Positions 8,071 to 16,037 of a stretch of DNA of 64,000 nucleotides are shown here, piece by piece (the stretch's first letter is position 1; each line of letters starts with the position of its first letter). The stretch lies in assembly GCF_006384975.1 (NCBI RefSeq), contig NZ_CP021645.1, positions 1,516,001-1,580,000 of the forward strand, given 5' to 3'. The translations under genes were made by a program, and so were the position numbers. The notes under the pieces were generated by a model that saw only the letters and a program-made list of their open reading frames with translations, ran no database searches and was not told where the DNA came from. Source of the DNA: Pseudomonas oryzihabitans. Lineage in GTDB: Bacteria > Pseudomonadota > Gammaproteobacteria > Pseudomonadales > Pseudomonadaceae.

Positions 8071-8109
8071 AGGCGTCCCAGCTGCTTGCAGCGGGACGCC
8101 TTTTTTTTT
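8071..8109 (+). terminator. Intrinsic leader terminator in front of cobA
   Basis: AGGCGTCCC (8071-8079) pairs with GGGACGCCT (8093-8101); an inner GCTG/CAGC stem closes the loop, and nine T run from 8101 to 8109. It lies between the promoter and the cobA start, so it must be read through for expression. GACGC at 8056-8060 could pair with GCGTC at 8073-8077 as a competing fold. Confidence 0.88.
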
Positions 8110-8145
8110 GCGTTAGCGTTTCTTCCAACACGAGAGGTAGCTCGG

Positions 8146-8898
8146 ATGAGCGGAAAAGTCTGGTTGATCGGTGCCGGCCCTGGCGATCCCGAGCTGCTCA
8201 CCCTCAAGGCGGTGCGCGCCCTGGGCGAGGCCGAGGTGGTGATGATCGACGATCTGGTCAATCCGGCCGTGCTCGAGCACTGTCCAGGCGCCCGGGTGAT
8301 CCGCGTCGGCAAGAGAGGCGGCTGCCGCTCCACGCCCCAGGCCTTCATCCATCGGCTGATGCTGCGCTATGCCCGCCAGGGTCGCTGCGTCGCCCGGCTC
8401 AAGGGCGGTGATCCCTGCATCTTCGGCCGGGCCGGCGAAGAAGCCGAGTGGCTGGCCGCCCGTGGCGTGCAGAGCGAGATCGTCAACGGCATCACCGCGG
8501 GCCTGGCCGGTGCCACCGCCTGCGGCATCTCCCTCACCCTGCGCGGCGTGGCCCGCGGCGTGACCCTGGTCACCGCCCACACCCAGGACGACAGCGCCCC
8601 CAACTGGAACGCCCTGGCGGCCACCGGGACCACTCTGGTGGTGTACATGGGCGTGGCCCGTCTGAGCGAGATCCAGCAGGGCCTGCTGGACGGCGGCCTG
8701 CCGACGACTACCCCGGTAGCCATGATCGAGAACGCGTCCCTGCCGACCCAACGCGAAAGCCGCTCGACGCTGCTGGATCTCCAGGTGGACGCCGCCCTCT
8801 TCCAGCTGAAAAGCCCGGCGATCCTGGTGATCGGCGAGGTGGTGGGCCAGGCGGCGCTGCAACAGGCCCTGAGTTTCGCCGATCAGGCCAGTGCCTGA
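8146..8898 (+). CDS. cobA: Uroporphyrinogen-III C-methyltransferase (SUMT)
   Basis: A 250-residue cytoplasmic enzyme that methylates uroporphyrinogen III twice with S-adenosylmethionine to give precorrin-2, the precursor of siroheme and cobalamin. Hallmarks: VWLIGAGPGDPELLTLKAVRAL at the N-terminus, RLKGGDPCIFGRAGEEAEWL and GITAGLAGATACGI in the body. Start ATG 8146 has GAGAGG about eight bases upstream; upstream in-frame codons lie in the terminator. In nitrate clusters this gene supplies siroheme to assimilatory nitrite reductase, which matches its RpoN promoter and leader. No nirB/nirD lies next to it. Confidence 0.95.
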   Translation: MSGKVWLIGAGPGDPELLTLKAVRALGEAEVVMIDDLVNPAVLEHCPGARVIRVGKRGGCRSTPQAFIHRLMLRYARQGRCVARLKGGDPCIFGRAGEEAEWLAARGVQSEIVNGITAGLAGATACGISLTLRGVARGVTLVTAHTQDDSAPNWNALAATGTTLVVYMGVARLSEIQQGLLDGGLPTTTPVAMIENASLPTQRESRSTLLDLQVDAALFQLKSPAILVIGEVVGQAALQQALSFADQASA

Positions 8899-9451
8899 GC
8901 ACCGCACTAGGTGCCAGAGTGGTGCGTCTCCCATGGACGCGCCCACCAAAATAGCCAGACAGGAAATCAGGGGGTGCGCGAACGGCGGAAGACTTAGCCG
9001 CTGTCTGTGTAGGCATCCTCTGTCTATCGACAGCCAGCCCCCGCTGCTGGCTGTCGCTACAGGTACTCGGGCTCCTATTACGATCCTCAGACACCCAGCC
9101 CCATGCATAGCGCAGCAATAGACCAGCCTGCGCAGAGCTGCCTGCTGCGCGAACTTACGGCAACTCGCGAGTCATCGCTCCCAAGCGCTATCACCCCCCG
9201 ACAGCACCGCGCCAATCTCGGCTAAAGCCTTACCAGCCAAGTACAGCTGCCACAGACCGAGTCTTGCTGCTTGCAAAAGCCCTTACGGCCAGGACCTTGA
9301 CGGCAAGACAAGAAGAACCGGAATAAGTTCCTTGGTGAAGGGCCTCCTCCATTGGCACCGTTCCTGTCATGTCCAGGCCCGCCGAGCGGTATCAAAGCCT
9401 TGACAAGCCGCCTAATGCTCTAGAAAGAAGGTTCCGATACCCCTATTGACC
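8899..9451. other. Non-coding stretch between cobA and the EPS locus
   Basis: About 550 bases with no supportable gene; short frames have neither ribosome sites nor family resemblance. It contains a strong hairpin at 9028-9056 and one near-miss sigma-54 motif at 9352-9368. Base composition becomes more AT-rich toward its right end. Confidence 0.6.
9028..9056. other. Perfect 11-bp hairpin without T-run
   Basis: CGACAGCCAGC (9028-9038) pairs perfectly with GCTGGCTGTCG (9046-9056) around a 7-base loop. No T-run follows on either strand, so it is not a standard intrinsic terminator. It lies about 130 bp after cobA and could be an mRNA end or protein site. Confidence 0.5.
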
Positions 9452-9556
9452 TAGGCGTATGCCTACGAAACTTATTGACGTCATATTTTTGGCAAAAAAT
9501 TACTGCGCTATTTGTAAAAAATAGTTTCTTGACGCCTCCAAAAAGTGATGTAATTC
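9452..9556 (+). promoter_or_regulatory. AT-rich promoter/operator region of the exopolysaccharide operon
   Basis: Two TTGACG -35-like boxes occur, at 9475-9480 and 9529-9534; the second has TAATTC at 9551-9556 with a 16-bp spacer. Two inverted repeats frame them: TAGGC-N4-GCCTA at 9452-9465, and CTATTT-N5-AAATAG at 9508-9524, between the two -35 boxes. The arrangement suggests sigma-70 promoters with one or two operator sites. The regulator is not encoded nearby. Confidence 0.5.
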
Positions 9557-9626
9557 ACAGATCACCCCAATGGCCTTTTGCCATATCGGTCACTGTTACC
9601 CTCGTATTCTCAAGATCAGGACGATC

Positions 9627-9845
9627 ATGAAGACCCGCGCTTCGGACTCAACGGTTGTAGATTTGAAGCCATTCGATACCGGCTCGCCCATTGCCACCAG
9701 GCAGCCCGGACCAGAGGTCGCAGCGATCACCCGCTTACGCCGCGCCACGGAAGAGCTTGGCACCGTCATGTACTGCCTGCCCGCCCCTTTCGCAACCCTG
9801 TGCTCCCGCGAGCGCCTGGTTGCTTATGCCTATTCAGAGGGTTGA
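9627..9845 (+). CDS. Possible 72-residue protein ahead of the EPS operon
   Basis: ATG 9627 opens a 72-codon frame after TCAGGA, and its stop (9843-9845) lies two bases before the epimerase start, so translation could be coupled. The product has no signal peptide or membrane segment and resembles nothing I recognise. The first half is hydrophilic, with a short RLRRATEELG helix. It could be a leader peptide or simply the untranslated leader of the EPS mRNA; an in-frame ATG at 9570 is less likely. Confidence 0.35.
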   Translation: MKTRASDSTVVDLKPFDTGSPIATRQPGPEVAAITRLRRATEELGTVMYCLPAPFATLCSRERLVAYAYSEG

Positions 9846-9847
9846 GC

Positions 9848-10900
9848 ATGAAGGTTCTGGTAACTGGAGCGGCTGGCTTCATCGGGGCTCATTTGACACG
9901 TCGGCTGCTCTTGGACGGCCATGAGGTCGTCGGGCTCGACAACTTCAACGACTACTACTCGCCACACCTGAAGGAGCAACGCCTCGCCTGGATAGAGGCA
10001 GCGGCGGGCGGCTTCTCGATGTACCGGCAGGACATCAGCGATCTGGACAAGCTGCTGCGGCTATTCGTCCATGAAAGACCCGAGGCGGTAGTCCATTTAG
10101 CGGCACAGGCCGGCGTCCGCTATTCCCTGGTAAATCCTGCCGCCTACCTCGACAGCAACCTCAAAGGGTTCCTCAATGTTCTGGAAGCCTGTCGGCACCA
10201 TCCGGTGAGCCACCTGCTGTTCGCTTCTTCCAGTTCAGTGTACGGCGCCAACGGTGCTACCCCCTACGCCGTGGCTGATCGCACCGATCATCCGCTGTCG
10301 CTCTACGCCGCCAGCAAGAAAGCCAACGAACTGATGGCACACAGCTATAGCCATCTCTATCAACTACCCGCGACCGGGCTGCGCTTCTTCACCGTCTATG
10401 GGCCCTGGGGGCGTCCCGACATGTCGCCGATGCTGTTCGCCAAGTCGATCGTCGAAGGTCGACCGATCCGGCTGTTCAACTTCGGCGAACACCAACGCGA
10501 CTTCACCTACATCGACGACATCGTGGAAGCCTTGGTGCGTTTGCTGCCCGTAGCGCCGACGCACGATCCGAACTGGAATGACCAAGTACCGGATCCCGCC
10601 GGCAGCCGGGCGCCTTGGCGGCTCTACAACATCGGCGGCAATCGGCCGGTGTATCTCCGGCGTTATGTAGCACTGCTGGAAGAGTGCCTGGGGCGCAAGG
10701 CCGAACTGCAATTGCTGCCGAGGCAGCCCGGAGATGTGCTGCACACCTTCGCCGATTGCGCCCCCCTGGAAACCGCCATCGGCTTCGCGCCCCAGGTCAC
10801 TCTCGAAGAGGGGCTGCGCCTCTTCGTGGACTGGTTCCGCACCTATCACGGGCTGTCGACCAGCGCCCGTGTGACCAGCGTCGTGCCGGGAGATCACTGA
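9848..10900 (+). CDS. NAD-dependent epimerase, probable UDP-glucuronate 4-epimerase
   Basis: A 350-residue short-chain dehydrogenase/epimerase. It has the NAD-binding TGAAGFIG at residues 7-14, the catalytic SLYAASK (YxxxK) motif, and RFFTVYGPWGRPDM and FTYIDDIVEA segments typical of UDP-glucuronate 4-epimerases. It would convert UDP-GlcA to UDP-GalA, supplying an acidic sugar for the polysaccharide. First clearly real gene of the EPS operon; ATG 9848 follows AGAGGG. A longer frame from 9578 lacks family similarity upstream. Specificity is inferred by similarity; related UDP-sugar 4-epimerases remain possible. Confidence 0.88.
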   Translation: MKVLVTGAAGFIGAHLTRRLLLDGHEVVGLDNFNDYYSPHLKEQRLAWIEAAAGGFSMYRQDISDLDKLLRLFVHERPEAVVHLAAQAGVRYSLVNPAAYLDSNLKGFLNVLEACRHHPVSHLLFASSSSVYGANGATPYAVADRTDHPLSLYAASKKANELMAHSYSHLYQLPATGLRFFTVYGPWGRPDMSPMLFAKSIVEGRPIRLFNFGEHQRDFTYIDDIVEALVRLLPVAPTHDPNWNDQVPDPAGSRAPWRLYNIGGNRPVYLRRYVALLEECLGRKAELQLLPRQPGDVLHTFADCAPLETAIGFAPQVTLEEGLRLFVDWFRTYHGLSTSARVTSVVPGDH

Positions 10901-10901
10901 G

Positions 10902-11666
10902 ATGCAACTGGATCCGCTGTCGGGAAAACTCACCGACTTCGCCGATAGCCACACCGAAGCTCGACGGGAACGGCGCAATCCCGAGTTACGCGCCCGTATC
11001 GATAAGGCGCTGGCCAAACAGGATATCTCCTGGGTGACGGGGCGTCCGGGTGGCCGCTCCTGGGCGCTGTCGCGCAGCAAAAGATTCACCTCCGCCCTTC
11101 TCGCAGCACTGCTGCTGTTGCTGCTATCCCCCTTGCTCCTGCTGGTCGCGATTCTGGTAAAGGCCAGCGGACCAGGGCCGATACTGTTCGTGCAGCAACG
11201 TACCGGCTTTCGCGGACGCCGCTTCGGCATGTACAAATTCCGCACCATGGTGGCCAACGCCGAAGCGCTCAAGAGCTCGTTGCAGCACCTGAACAAGCAC
11301 GGATCGGATGCCATAGATTTCAAGGTGGATCGCGATCCCCGGATCACTCCGATCGGTCGCTGGCTGCGGCGCACCAGCATCGATGAGTTGCCCAATTTAC
11401 TCAACGTGATACGCGGCGACATGCGTCTGGTCGGCCCTCGGCCGACCTCCTTCAAGGCGGACACCTATCTACCCAGCCATCTTTCCCGGCTGAGCATCTA
11501 TCCGGGCATCACCGGGCTCTGGCAGGTATCCGGGCGCAGCAATGTGGGTTTCGACGAACGTGTGCAGTTGGACATGCTGTACATCGAGCGCCAAAGCCCT
11601 TGGTTCGATCTGCGCATCCTGCTCAAGACGCCGCTGAAAGTTATCGACGGCCAAGGAGCCAGTTGA
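10902..11666 (+). CDS. Initiating undecaprenyl-phosphate sugar-1-phosphate transferase
   Basis: A 254-residue member of the bacterial sugar transferase family (WcaJ/WbaP catalytic domain). A hydrophobic helix at residues ~62-85 is followed by FVQQRTGFRGRRFGMYKFRT, DPRITPIGRWLRRTSIDELP and the YPGITGLWQVSGRS block. It attaches the first sugar phosphate to undecaprenyl phosphate at the inner membrane. It lacks the long multi-helix N-terminus of full WcaJ and so is the short (PglC-like) form. Starts one base after the epimerase stop. Confidence 0.92.
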   Translation: MQLDPLSGKLTDFADSHTEARRERRNPELRARIDKALAKQDISWVTGRPGGRSWALSRSKRFTSALLAALLLLLLSPLLLLVAILVKASGPGPILFVQQRTGFRGRRFGMYKFRTMVANAEALKSSLQHLNKHGSDAIDFKVDRDPRITPIGRWLRRTSIDELPNLLNVIRGDMRLVGPRPTSFKADTYLPSHLSRLSIYPGITGLWQVSGRSNVGFDERVQLDMLYIERQSPWFDLRILLKTPLKVIDGQGAS

Positions 11667-11667
11667 C

Positions 11668-12297
11668 ATGCCGTTATCACCGCCCTTCTCGCCTAGCGAG
11701 GTCAACCTGGCCAGTACCGTGATGGACAAGGAGCAACGCGTGGTTCTGCTCACGGCGGCGAATGCCGGCAGTGGCGTCACCACCAGCGCCTTGGCACTGG
11801 CCAATGAGCTGGCACGCTCCAGCCGCGGCCGGGTCCTGCTGGTGGATGCCAGCTTCTCGGCGACCGCCCTGAGCCAGCAGTTGAATCTGACCAGTCATCC
11901 CGGCTTTCTCGATCTGCTGCTGGAAACCCCGCCACCGACGCTAGACGACTGCATCCATACCCAACCCCAATGGACCTTCGACGTCCTGGGCAGCGGTCAC
12001 GTGAAACGCTACAACGATCGCCTGCCGCCAGAAGTACTGGAAGGCCTGTTGGATGAATTGCGCCAGCGCTATCGCTTCGTGGTAATCGATGCAGCCGCCA
12101 TCTATTCACCGGCCGACACCCTGGCCATCAGTGCCCTGGTCGACGGCGTGATCCTGGTGATCAAGGCCGAGGACACCCGTTGGGAAGTCGCCCAAGCTGC
12201 CGTTCAACGCCTTACCCAAGCCGCGGCCAAGGTGATCGGCTGCGTCTTCAACGAACGTAAGTACTACATGCCCAAGTGGATCTACGACCACCTGTAG
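11668..12297 (+). CDS. CpsD/CapB-like ATPase with a degenerate Walker A motif
   Basis: A 209-residue protein with the fold of the cytoplasmic BY-kinase/ParA-like ATPase that partners GumC/Wzc proteins. The P-loop reads GSGVTT (residues 34-39), with Val37 where the nucleotide-binding Lys should be. The Walker A' segment reads VLLVDASFS rather than the usual VDADLR, and Walker B is FVVIDAAAI. The C-terminus (KYYMPKWIYDHL) has three Tyr but no classical tyrosine cluster. It is therefore probably not a working tyrosine kinase and may act as a structural partner of the downstream co-polymerase. Starts one base after the sugar transferase stop. Confidence 0.82.
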   Translation: MPLSPPFSPSEVNLASTVMDKEQRVVLLTAANAGSGVTTSALALANELARSSRGRVLLVDASFSATALSQQLNLTSHPGFLDLLLETPPPTLDDCIHTQPQWTFDVLGSGHVKRYNDRLPPEVLEGLLDELRQRYRFVVIDAAAIYSPADTLAISALVDGVILVIKAEDTRWEVAQAAVQRLTQAAAKVIGCVFNERKYYMPKWIYDHL

Positions 12298-12314
12298 CCA
12301 ATGCGGTCCCCGTC

Positions 12315-13379
12315 ATGAAAATCCGCCTTACCACCTTAGCGCTCCTGACCCCGCTGCTGGTCAGCTGTGCCAACGTCCCCGATGCCCAGAATGTGCCGGT
12401 GGATATCCTTACCGCACCGCCCGCTGACAACCAGCTCACCACTGTGATGCCCGTGCAGCAGGCCCTGCGTCCGCAGGATGTCCTGGATGTCATCTTCCAC
12501 ATGAACCTCAGCAGTGCCACGGCCTATCGGATCCAACCGATGGATAAGGTCGAGGTCTTGTTCGCCAATGCTCCCGAACTCAACGGCACGCGCCTCGTGA
12601 TGCCCGATGGCGTCGTCGAGTTGCCCTACGTCAATGGCGTGAAGATCGGCGGCCTGACGGTGGATGAGGCCCGGGCCCAGCTCACGCGTAGCTACCTGAA
12701 AGTCCTCAGGCGCCCTGAGATCACGCTGTCGGTTCCGCAACTGATGTCCAAGGAAGAAAACCTGCGGCTGACGCTGAATCATCCGAGCTATGGCCAGAGT
12801 CGCGAGATCTTGGTTGGCGACGATGGCACGGCCAGCTTCCCGCTGCTGGGCAACCTCTCGGTACGCGGCATGACGATCAGCCAGCTGGAAGCCGAACTGG
12901 ACCGTCGCTACGCCAACCAGACCGGCCACATGAAGGTGGACGTGCTGCTCAAGAGCACGGCACCCAACGAGGTCTATATCCTTGGCGAAGTGGCACAACC
13001 GGGCGCCTATCCGGTTCGCCGTCCCATCTCGGTGCTGGAGGCCCTCACCCTGGCTCGCGGCGCCACCGTCGGCGCCAAGCTGGATTCAGCCGTGATCATG
13101 CAGCGCCAGGGCGACCATGTGGTGGCACGGGTCTACGATCTGTCCAAACTGCTCGATGGCAAGGCCGCCGCCTTCGCCTATCTACGCCCGGACGACCTGC
13201 TCTACATTCCCAAGACGCGTCTAAGCCGCGCCGGCCAGTTCAGCAAGCAACTCGCGGACGTACTGCTGTTCCAGGGGGTTGGCGTAGGCCTCTCCTATCG
13301 TCTGGACAACAAGGGCGACACCGTCTACCGCGAACAGGGCGGCACGACGAGTAACACCACTACCACCAGGGCGCCCTAG
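12315..13379 (+). CDS. Outer-membrane polysaccharide export lipoprotein (Wza-like)
   Basis: A 354-residue polysaccharide export protein. The signal peptide ends in the lipobox LLVSC, giving a lipoprotein, and the mature part contains a Poly_export domain (YRIQPMDKVEVLF) and two SLBB-type repeats (EVYILGEVAQPGAYPV). It would form the outer-membrane channel for the polymer. ATG 12315 gives a clean signal peptide; the frame extends upstream into the previous gene without similarity. The intergenic gap is only 17 bases. Confidence 0.92.
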   Translation: MKIRLTTLALLTPLLVSCANVPDAQNVPVDILTAPPADNQLTTVMPVQQALRPQDVLDVIFHMNLSSATAYRIQPMDKVEVLFANAPELNGTRLVMPDGVVELPYVNGVKIGGLTVDEARAQLTRSYLKVLRRPEITLSVPQLMSKEENLRLTLNHPSYGQSREILVGDDGTASFPLLGNLSVRGMTISQLEAELDRRYANQTGHMKVDVLLKSTAPNEVYILGEVAQPGAYPVRRPISVLEALTLARGATVGAKLDSAVIMQRQGDHVVARVYDLSKLLDGKAAAFAYLRPDDLLYIPKTRLSRAGQFSKQLADVLLFQGVGVGLSYRLDNKGDTVYREQGGTTSNTTTTRAP

Positions 13380-13389
13380 CAGGTTCAAG

Positions 13390-14982
13390 ATGAACAAGAT
13401 GGAAAACTATCTCCACGAATTTCTGCGGGTATTTTTCGCCAATAGCCGTCTGATCAAGCGGGTCTTTCTGGTCTTCACCCTGGTGACCCTGGCGCTGGCC
13501 TTGCTCCTGCCCAAGCATTACGACATCTCCGGCCAAGTCATCGTACAGTCCAAGAAGCTTTCTCAAAGCGATCCCAATGGCCTGCTCACTCCAGACGCGG
13601 ACAAGTATCTGCCCCTAACACTGGCCGACATGGAGACCGAAAGCGACATCCTGCGCTCGCCCACGCTGATTCGCAGCACCCTGGCGGAGCTGGTCGCCGA
13701 GGGACACTACCAATTGCGTCCGACCTTGGTGCAACGCTTGTTCGTACTGCCGCTCAAGACGCTGGTAATAACTCCCCTGCGCTCGATCGTGATCGATCCG
13801 CTGCACCGCCTGCTCGGCGGAGAGCCTTTGCCGCCCAAGGAAACCTTGCTGGACGAATACACCGCGGATGCCATCAAGAATCTGAAGATCGCGACCCTGC
13901 CGGGTTCGAACGTCATCTCGGTGGACCTCAAGTCCCTCGATCCAGCCCAAGGCACGCTGTTCGTCGATCGCCTGCTGCACAACTACCTGGAACGCCGCCG
14001 CGCCCTGCAGTCGAACGATCTGCCGGAGACCTTCTATGAAAAGAAGAAGGCACAGTACGGCGAGCGTCTGAACGCCCTGGAGAGCCAGCGCATCCAGTTG
14101 CTGCAAGGGGTCAATTCCGTAGATCCCACTCAGGAAACCACCTTCCGCTTGAATGCGATCAGCACCGAAGAAGCGGCACTCAACACTTATCGTGACAACT
14201 ACCTGGAAGGCAAGCACTGGCTGGAATACCTGGAAAAGAACTTGATAGAGGCCAAGAAACGCCGCCCCAGTGACTACGCCTTTCCCTTCAGCTTCACCAA
14301 CACGGTGAATGGCGTCGCCTACCAGGACAGCGAGATCAAGCAACTGGGTGATCAGTTGATCCAGCAGATCAGCCGCTACGGCAATGCCGCCGAGGTCTTT
14401 CAGCCCGATAGCGTGCCCATGCAACAACAGCGCGCCCAGATCGACCGCACTCACCAGGAATTCCTCAAGATCGTGGCGAACCGCATTCGCGAGCGCCAAG
14501 CCAATCAACAGACGTTGCAAGCGGTGATCGACCAGAAAACGGCGCGCATCGACGAATACAAGGCCCGGGTACGCCAGTTGCAGGACATCGAGGGGCGGCT
14601 ACGGCAGCTGGATACCGAAATCGATGCGTTGCACAAGGCCTTCTTCACCTACACGCAGCGCTACGAAGAAAGTCGCGATCTCAACCTGATTGAGAGCCTG
14701 CCCTCCAACGCCCGCATTCTCAGCAACCCGCAAGAGCCCACCCAGGCCGCCTTCCCGCGCCCATTCCAGGTCGTGCTGCTGGGTTTGCTGACCGGTCTGC
14801 TGCTGGCCATCGCCTTGGGCTACATCCGCGAGTTCTTCGACCATCGCTTCAAGCATCCCAACCAGATTCAGCAGCATCTGAATCTACCGGTGCTGATGGT
14901 GCTCAACAGCCAGCGCCGTGTGCTGGGCAACCCCTATCGGCGCGGCTCCTTGCGCTGGCTGTGGCATTGCCTGTGGCGATGA
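13390..14982 (+). CDS. GumC/Wzz-type polysaccharide co-polymerase
   Basis: A 530-residue inner-membrane protein. TM1 is at residues ~18-38 and TM2 near 455-475, with a long periplasmic helical hairpin between them rich in Glu, Gln and Arg (coiled coil ~200-410). It controls chain length and links polymerisation to export. It lacks a fused C-terminal kinase domain, which fits the separate CpsD-like gene two positions upstream. Begins 10 bases after the export lipoprotein; the stop overlaps the next start (ATGA). Confidence 0.9.
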   Translation: MNKMENYLHEFLRVFFANSRLIKRVFLVFTLVTLALALLLPKHYDISGQVIVQSKKLSQSDPNGLLTPDADKYLPLTLADMETESDILRSPTLIRSTLAELVAEGHYQLRPTLVQRLFVLPLKTLVITPLRSIVIDPLHRLLGGEPLPPKETLLDEYTADAIKNLKIATLPGSNVISVDLKSLDPAQGTLFVDRLLHNYLERRRALQSNDLPETFYEKKKAQYGERLNALESQRIQLLQGVNSVDPTQETTFRLNAISTEEAALNTYRDNYLEGKHWLEYLEKNLIEAKKRRPSDYAFPFSFTNTVNGVAYQDSEIKQLGDQLIQQISRYGNAAEVFQPDSVPMQQQRAQIDRTHQEFLKIVANRIRERQANQQTLQAVIDQKTARIDEYKARVRQLQDIEGRLRQLDTEIDALHKAFFTYTQRYEESRDLNLIESLPSNARILSNPQEPTQAAFPRPFQVVLLGLLTGLLLAIALGYIREFFDHRFKHPNQIQQHLNLPVLMVLNSQRRVLGNPYRRGSLRWLWHCLWR

Positions 14983-16037
14983 ATCCGCCGACGGTGGTGC
15001 ACCTGATCCATAGTGGCGGCTTCTATGGTGCCGAGCGGATGTTGCTCGATCATTGCCTGCATGTGCCGGGACGCCACGAGGTACTGTTCCTCCAAGCACC
15101 GGCCGCGTTGCTGGCCCGCTTTCGCGCGGCCGGCATCCGCTGCACGGACTGCTCGGGCCTGACTGCGGTAATGCGCCAGCTGCGCGGACGCGCGGTGGTG
15201 CTCAATGCTCACAACTTCAAGGCGCAGGTCTTTGCATGGCTGGTCGCGCGCCGACTGGACCTTCCCTTGCTACTCACGCAGCACGGCTTCACACCCCGTA
15301 GCCTCAAGCAGCGCCTCTACACTCGCCTGGCCCTGGCCATCGCCGGTAGCCGGGGTGTCAGCCGGGTGGTCTGCGTGTCCCGTGCCCTGGAGCGCCTGCA
15401 TCTGGCACATGGCATCGCGGCCGAGCGCCTCAGCGTGATTCCCAACGGCCTCCCCGCGCTGCCCGAGCAACCGTTGCCAGGTGGGTTGGAGCCGTTGGTA
15501 GGTTTCATCGGCCGCCTGAGCAGCGAGAAGGGACCGGACCTGTTCCTCGATGCCGTGATACCGCTATGCCGAGCCCGCTCCGGGCTGCGAGCCGTCATGC
15601 TGGGCGATGGTCCGGAGGCGGTGGGCGTGCGCGATCGGCTGGCAGCGGAACAGCTGACTGAGCGCATCGAACTGCCCGGCTACCAAGACGATAGTCAGGC
15701 CTGGTTGCGTCGACTCTCGGTATTGGTAGTCAGCTCGCGCACCGAGGGCACACCTTTGGTGGTGCTCGAAGCCATGCGTGCCGGAGTGCCCGTCGTCGCC
15801 TTCGCGGTCGGCGGCGTGCCTGACATGCTCGAGCATGAGCGTAGCGCCCTTTTGGCAGCCCCTGGCAATCCTGATCAGCTAGGAGCGGCTATCGCCCGGC
15901 TGCTGGACGATCCCGCCTTGGCGCAGGCACTGGCCCGGCAAGCGCGGGTCCGCCAGGTACAGGACTATCATCTACCAGCCCTGGCGGCCTGCTGGTCGAG
16001 GCTCTATACCCAAGCCAGTCGAGGACTGGCGACATGA
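14979..16037 (+). CDS. Glycosyltransferase family 4
   Basis: A 352-residue GT-B glycosyltransferase. The N-terminal domain opens with VVHLIHSGGFYGAERMLLD; the C-terminal donor domain has GFIGRLSSEKGPDLFLDA and the ExxxxxxxE region SSRTEGTPLVVLEAM. It would add a sugar to the lipid-linked repeat unit on the cytoplasmic face. Start ATG 14979 overlaps the preceding stop by four bases (ATGA), as elsewhere in this operon. Confidence 0.9.
   Translation: MNPPTVVHLIHSGGFYGAERMLLDHCLHVPGRHEVLFLQAPAALLARFRAAGIRCTDCSGLTAVMRQLRGRAVVLNAHNFKAQVFAWLVARRLDLPLLLTQHGFTPRSLKQRLYTRLALAIAGSRGVSRVVCVSRALERLHLAHGIAAERLSVIPNGLPALPEQPLPGGLEPLVGFIGRLSSEKGPDLFLDAVIPLCRARSGLRAVMLGDGPEAVGVRDRLAAEQLTERIELPGYQDDSQAWLRRLSVLVVSSRTEGTPLVVLEAMRAGVPVVAFAVGGVPDMLEHERSALLAAPGNPDQLGAAIARLLDDPALAQALARQARVRQVQDYHLPALAACWSRLYTQASRGLAT

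Noticed and set aside
9352..9368. Sigma-54-like TTGGCACCG-N-CTGT upstream of the EPS operon
   Set aside because: The -12 element is GT, not GC, and no hairpin or nearby gene start follows.
9578..9847. Extended N-terminus of the epimerase
   Set aside because: The Rossmann motif starts at ATG 9848, with a good ribosome site; upstream residues are not family-like.
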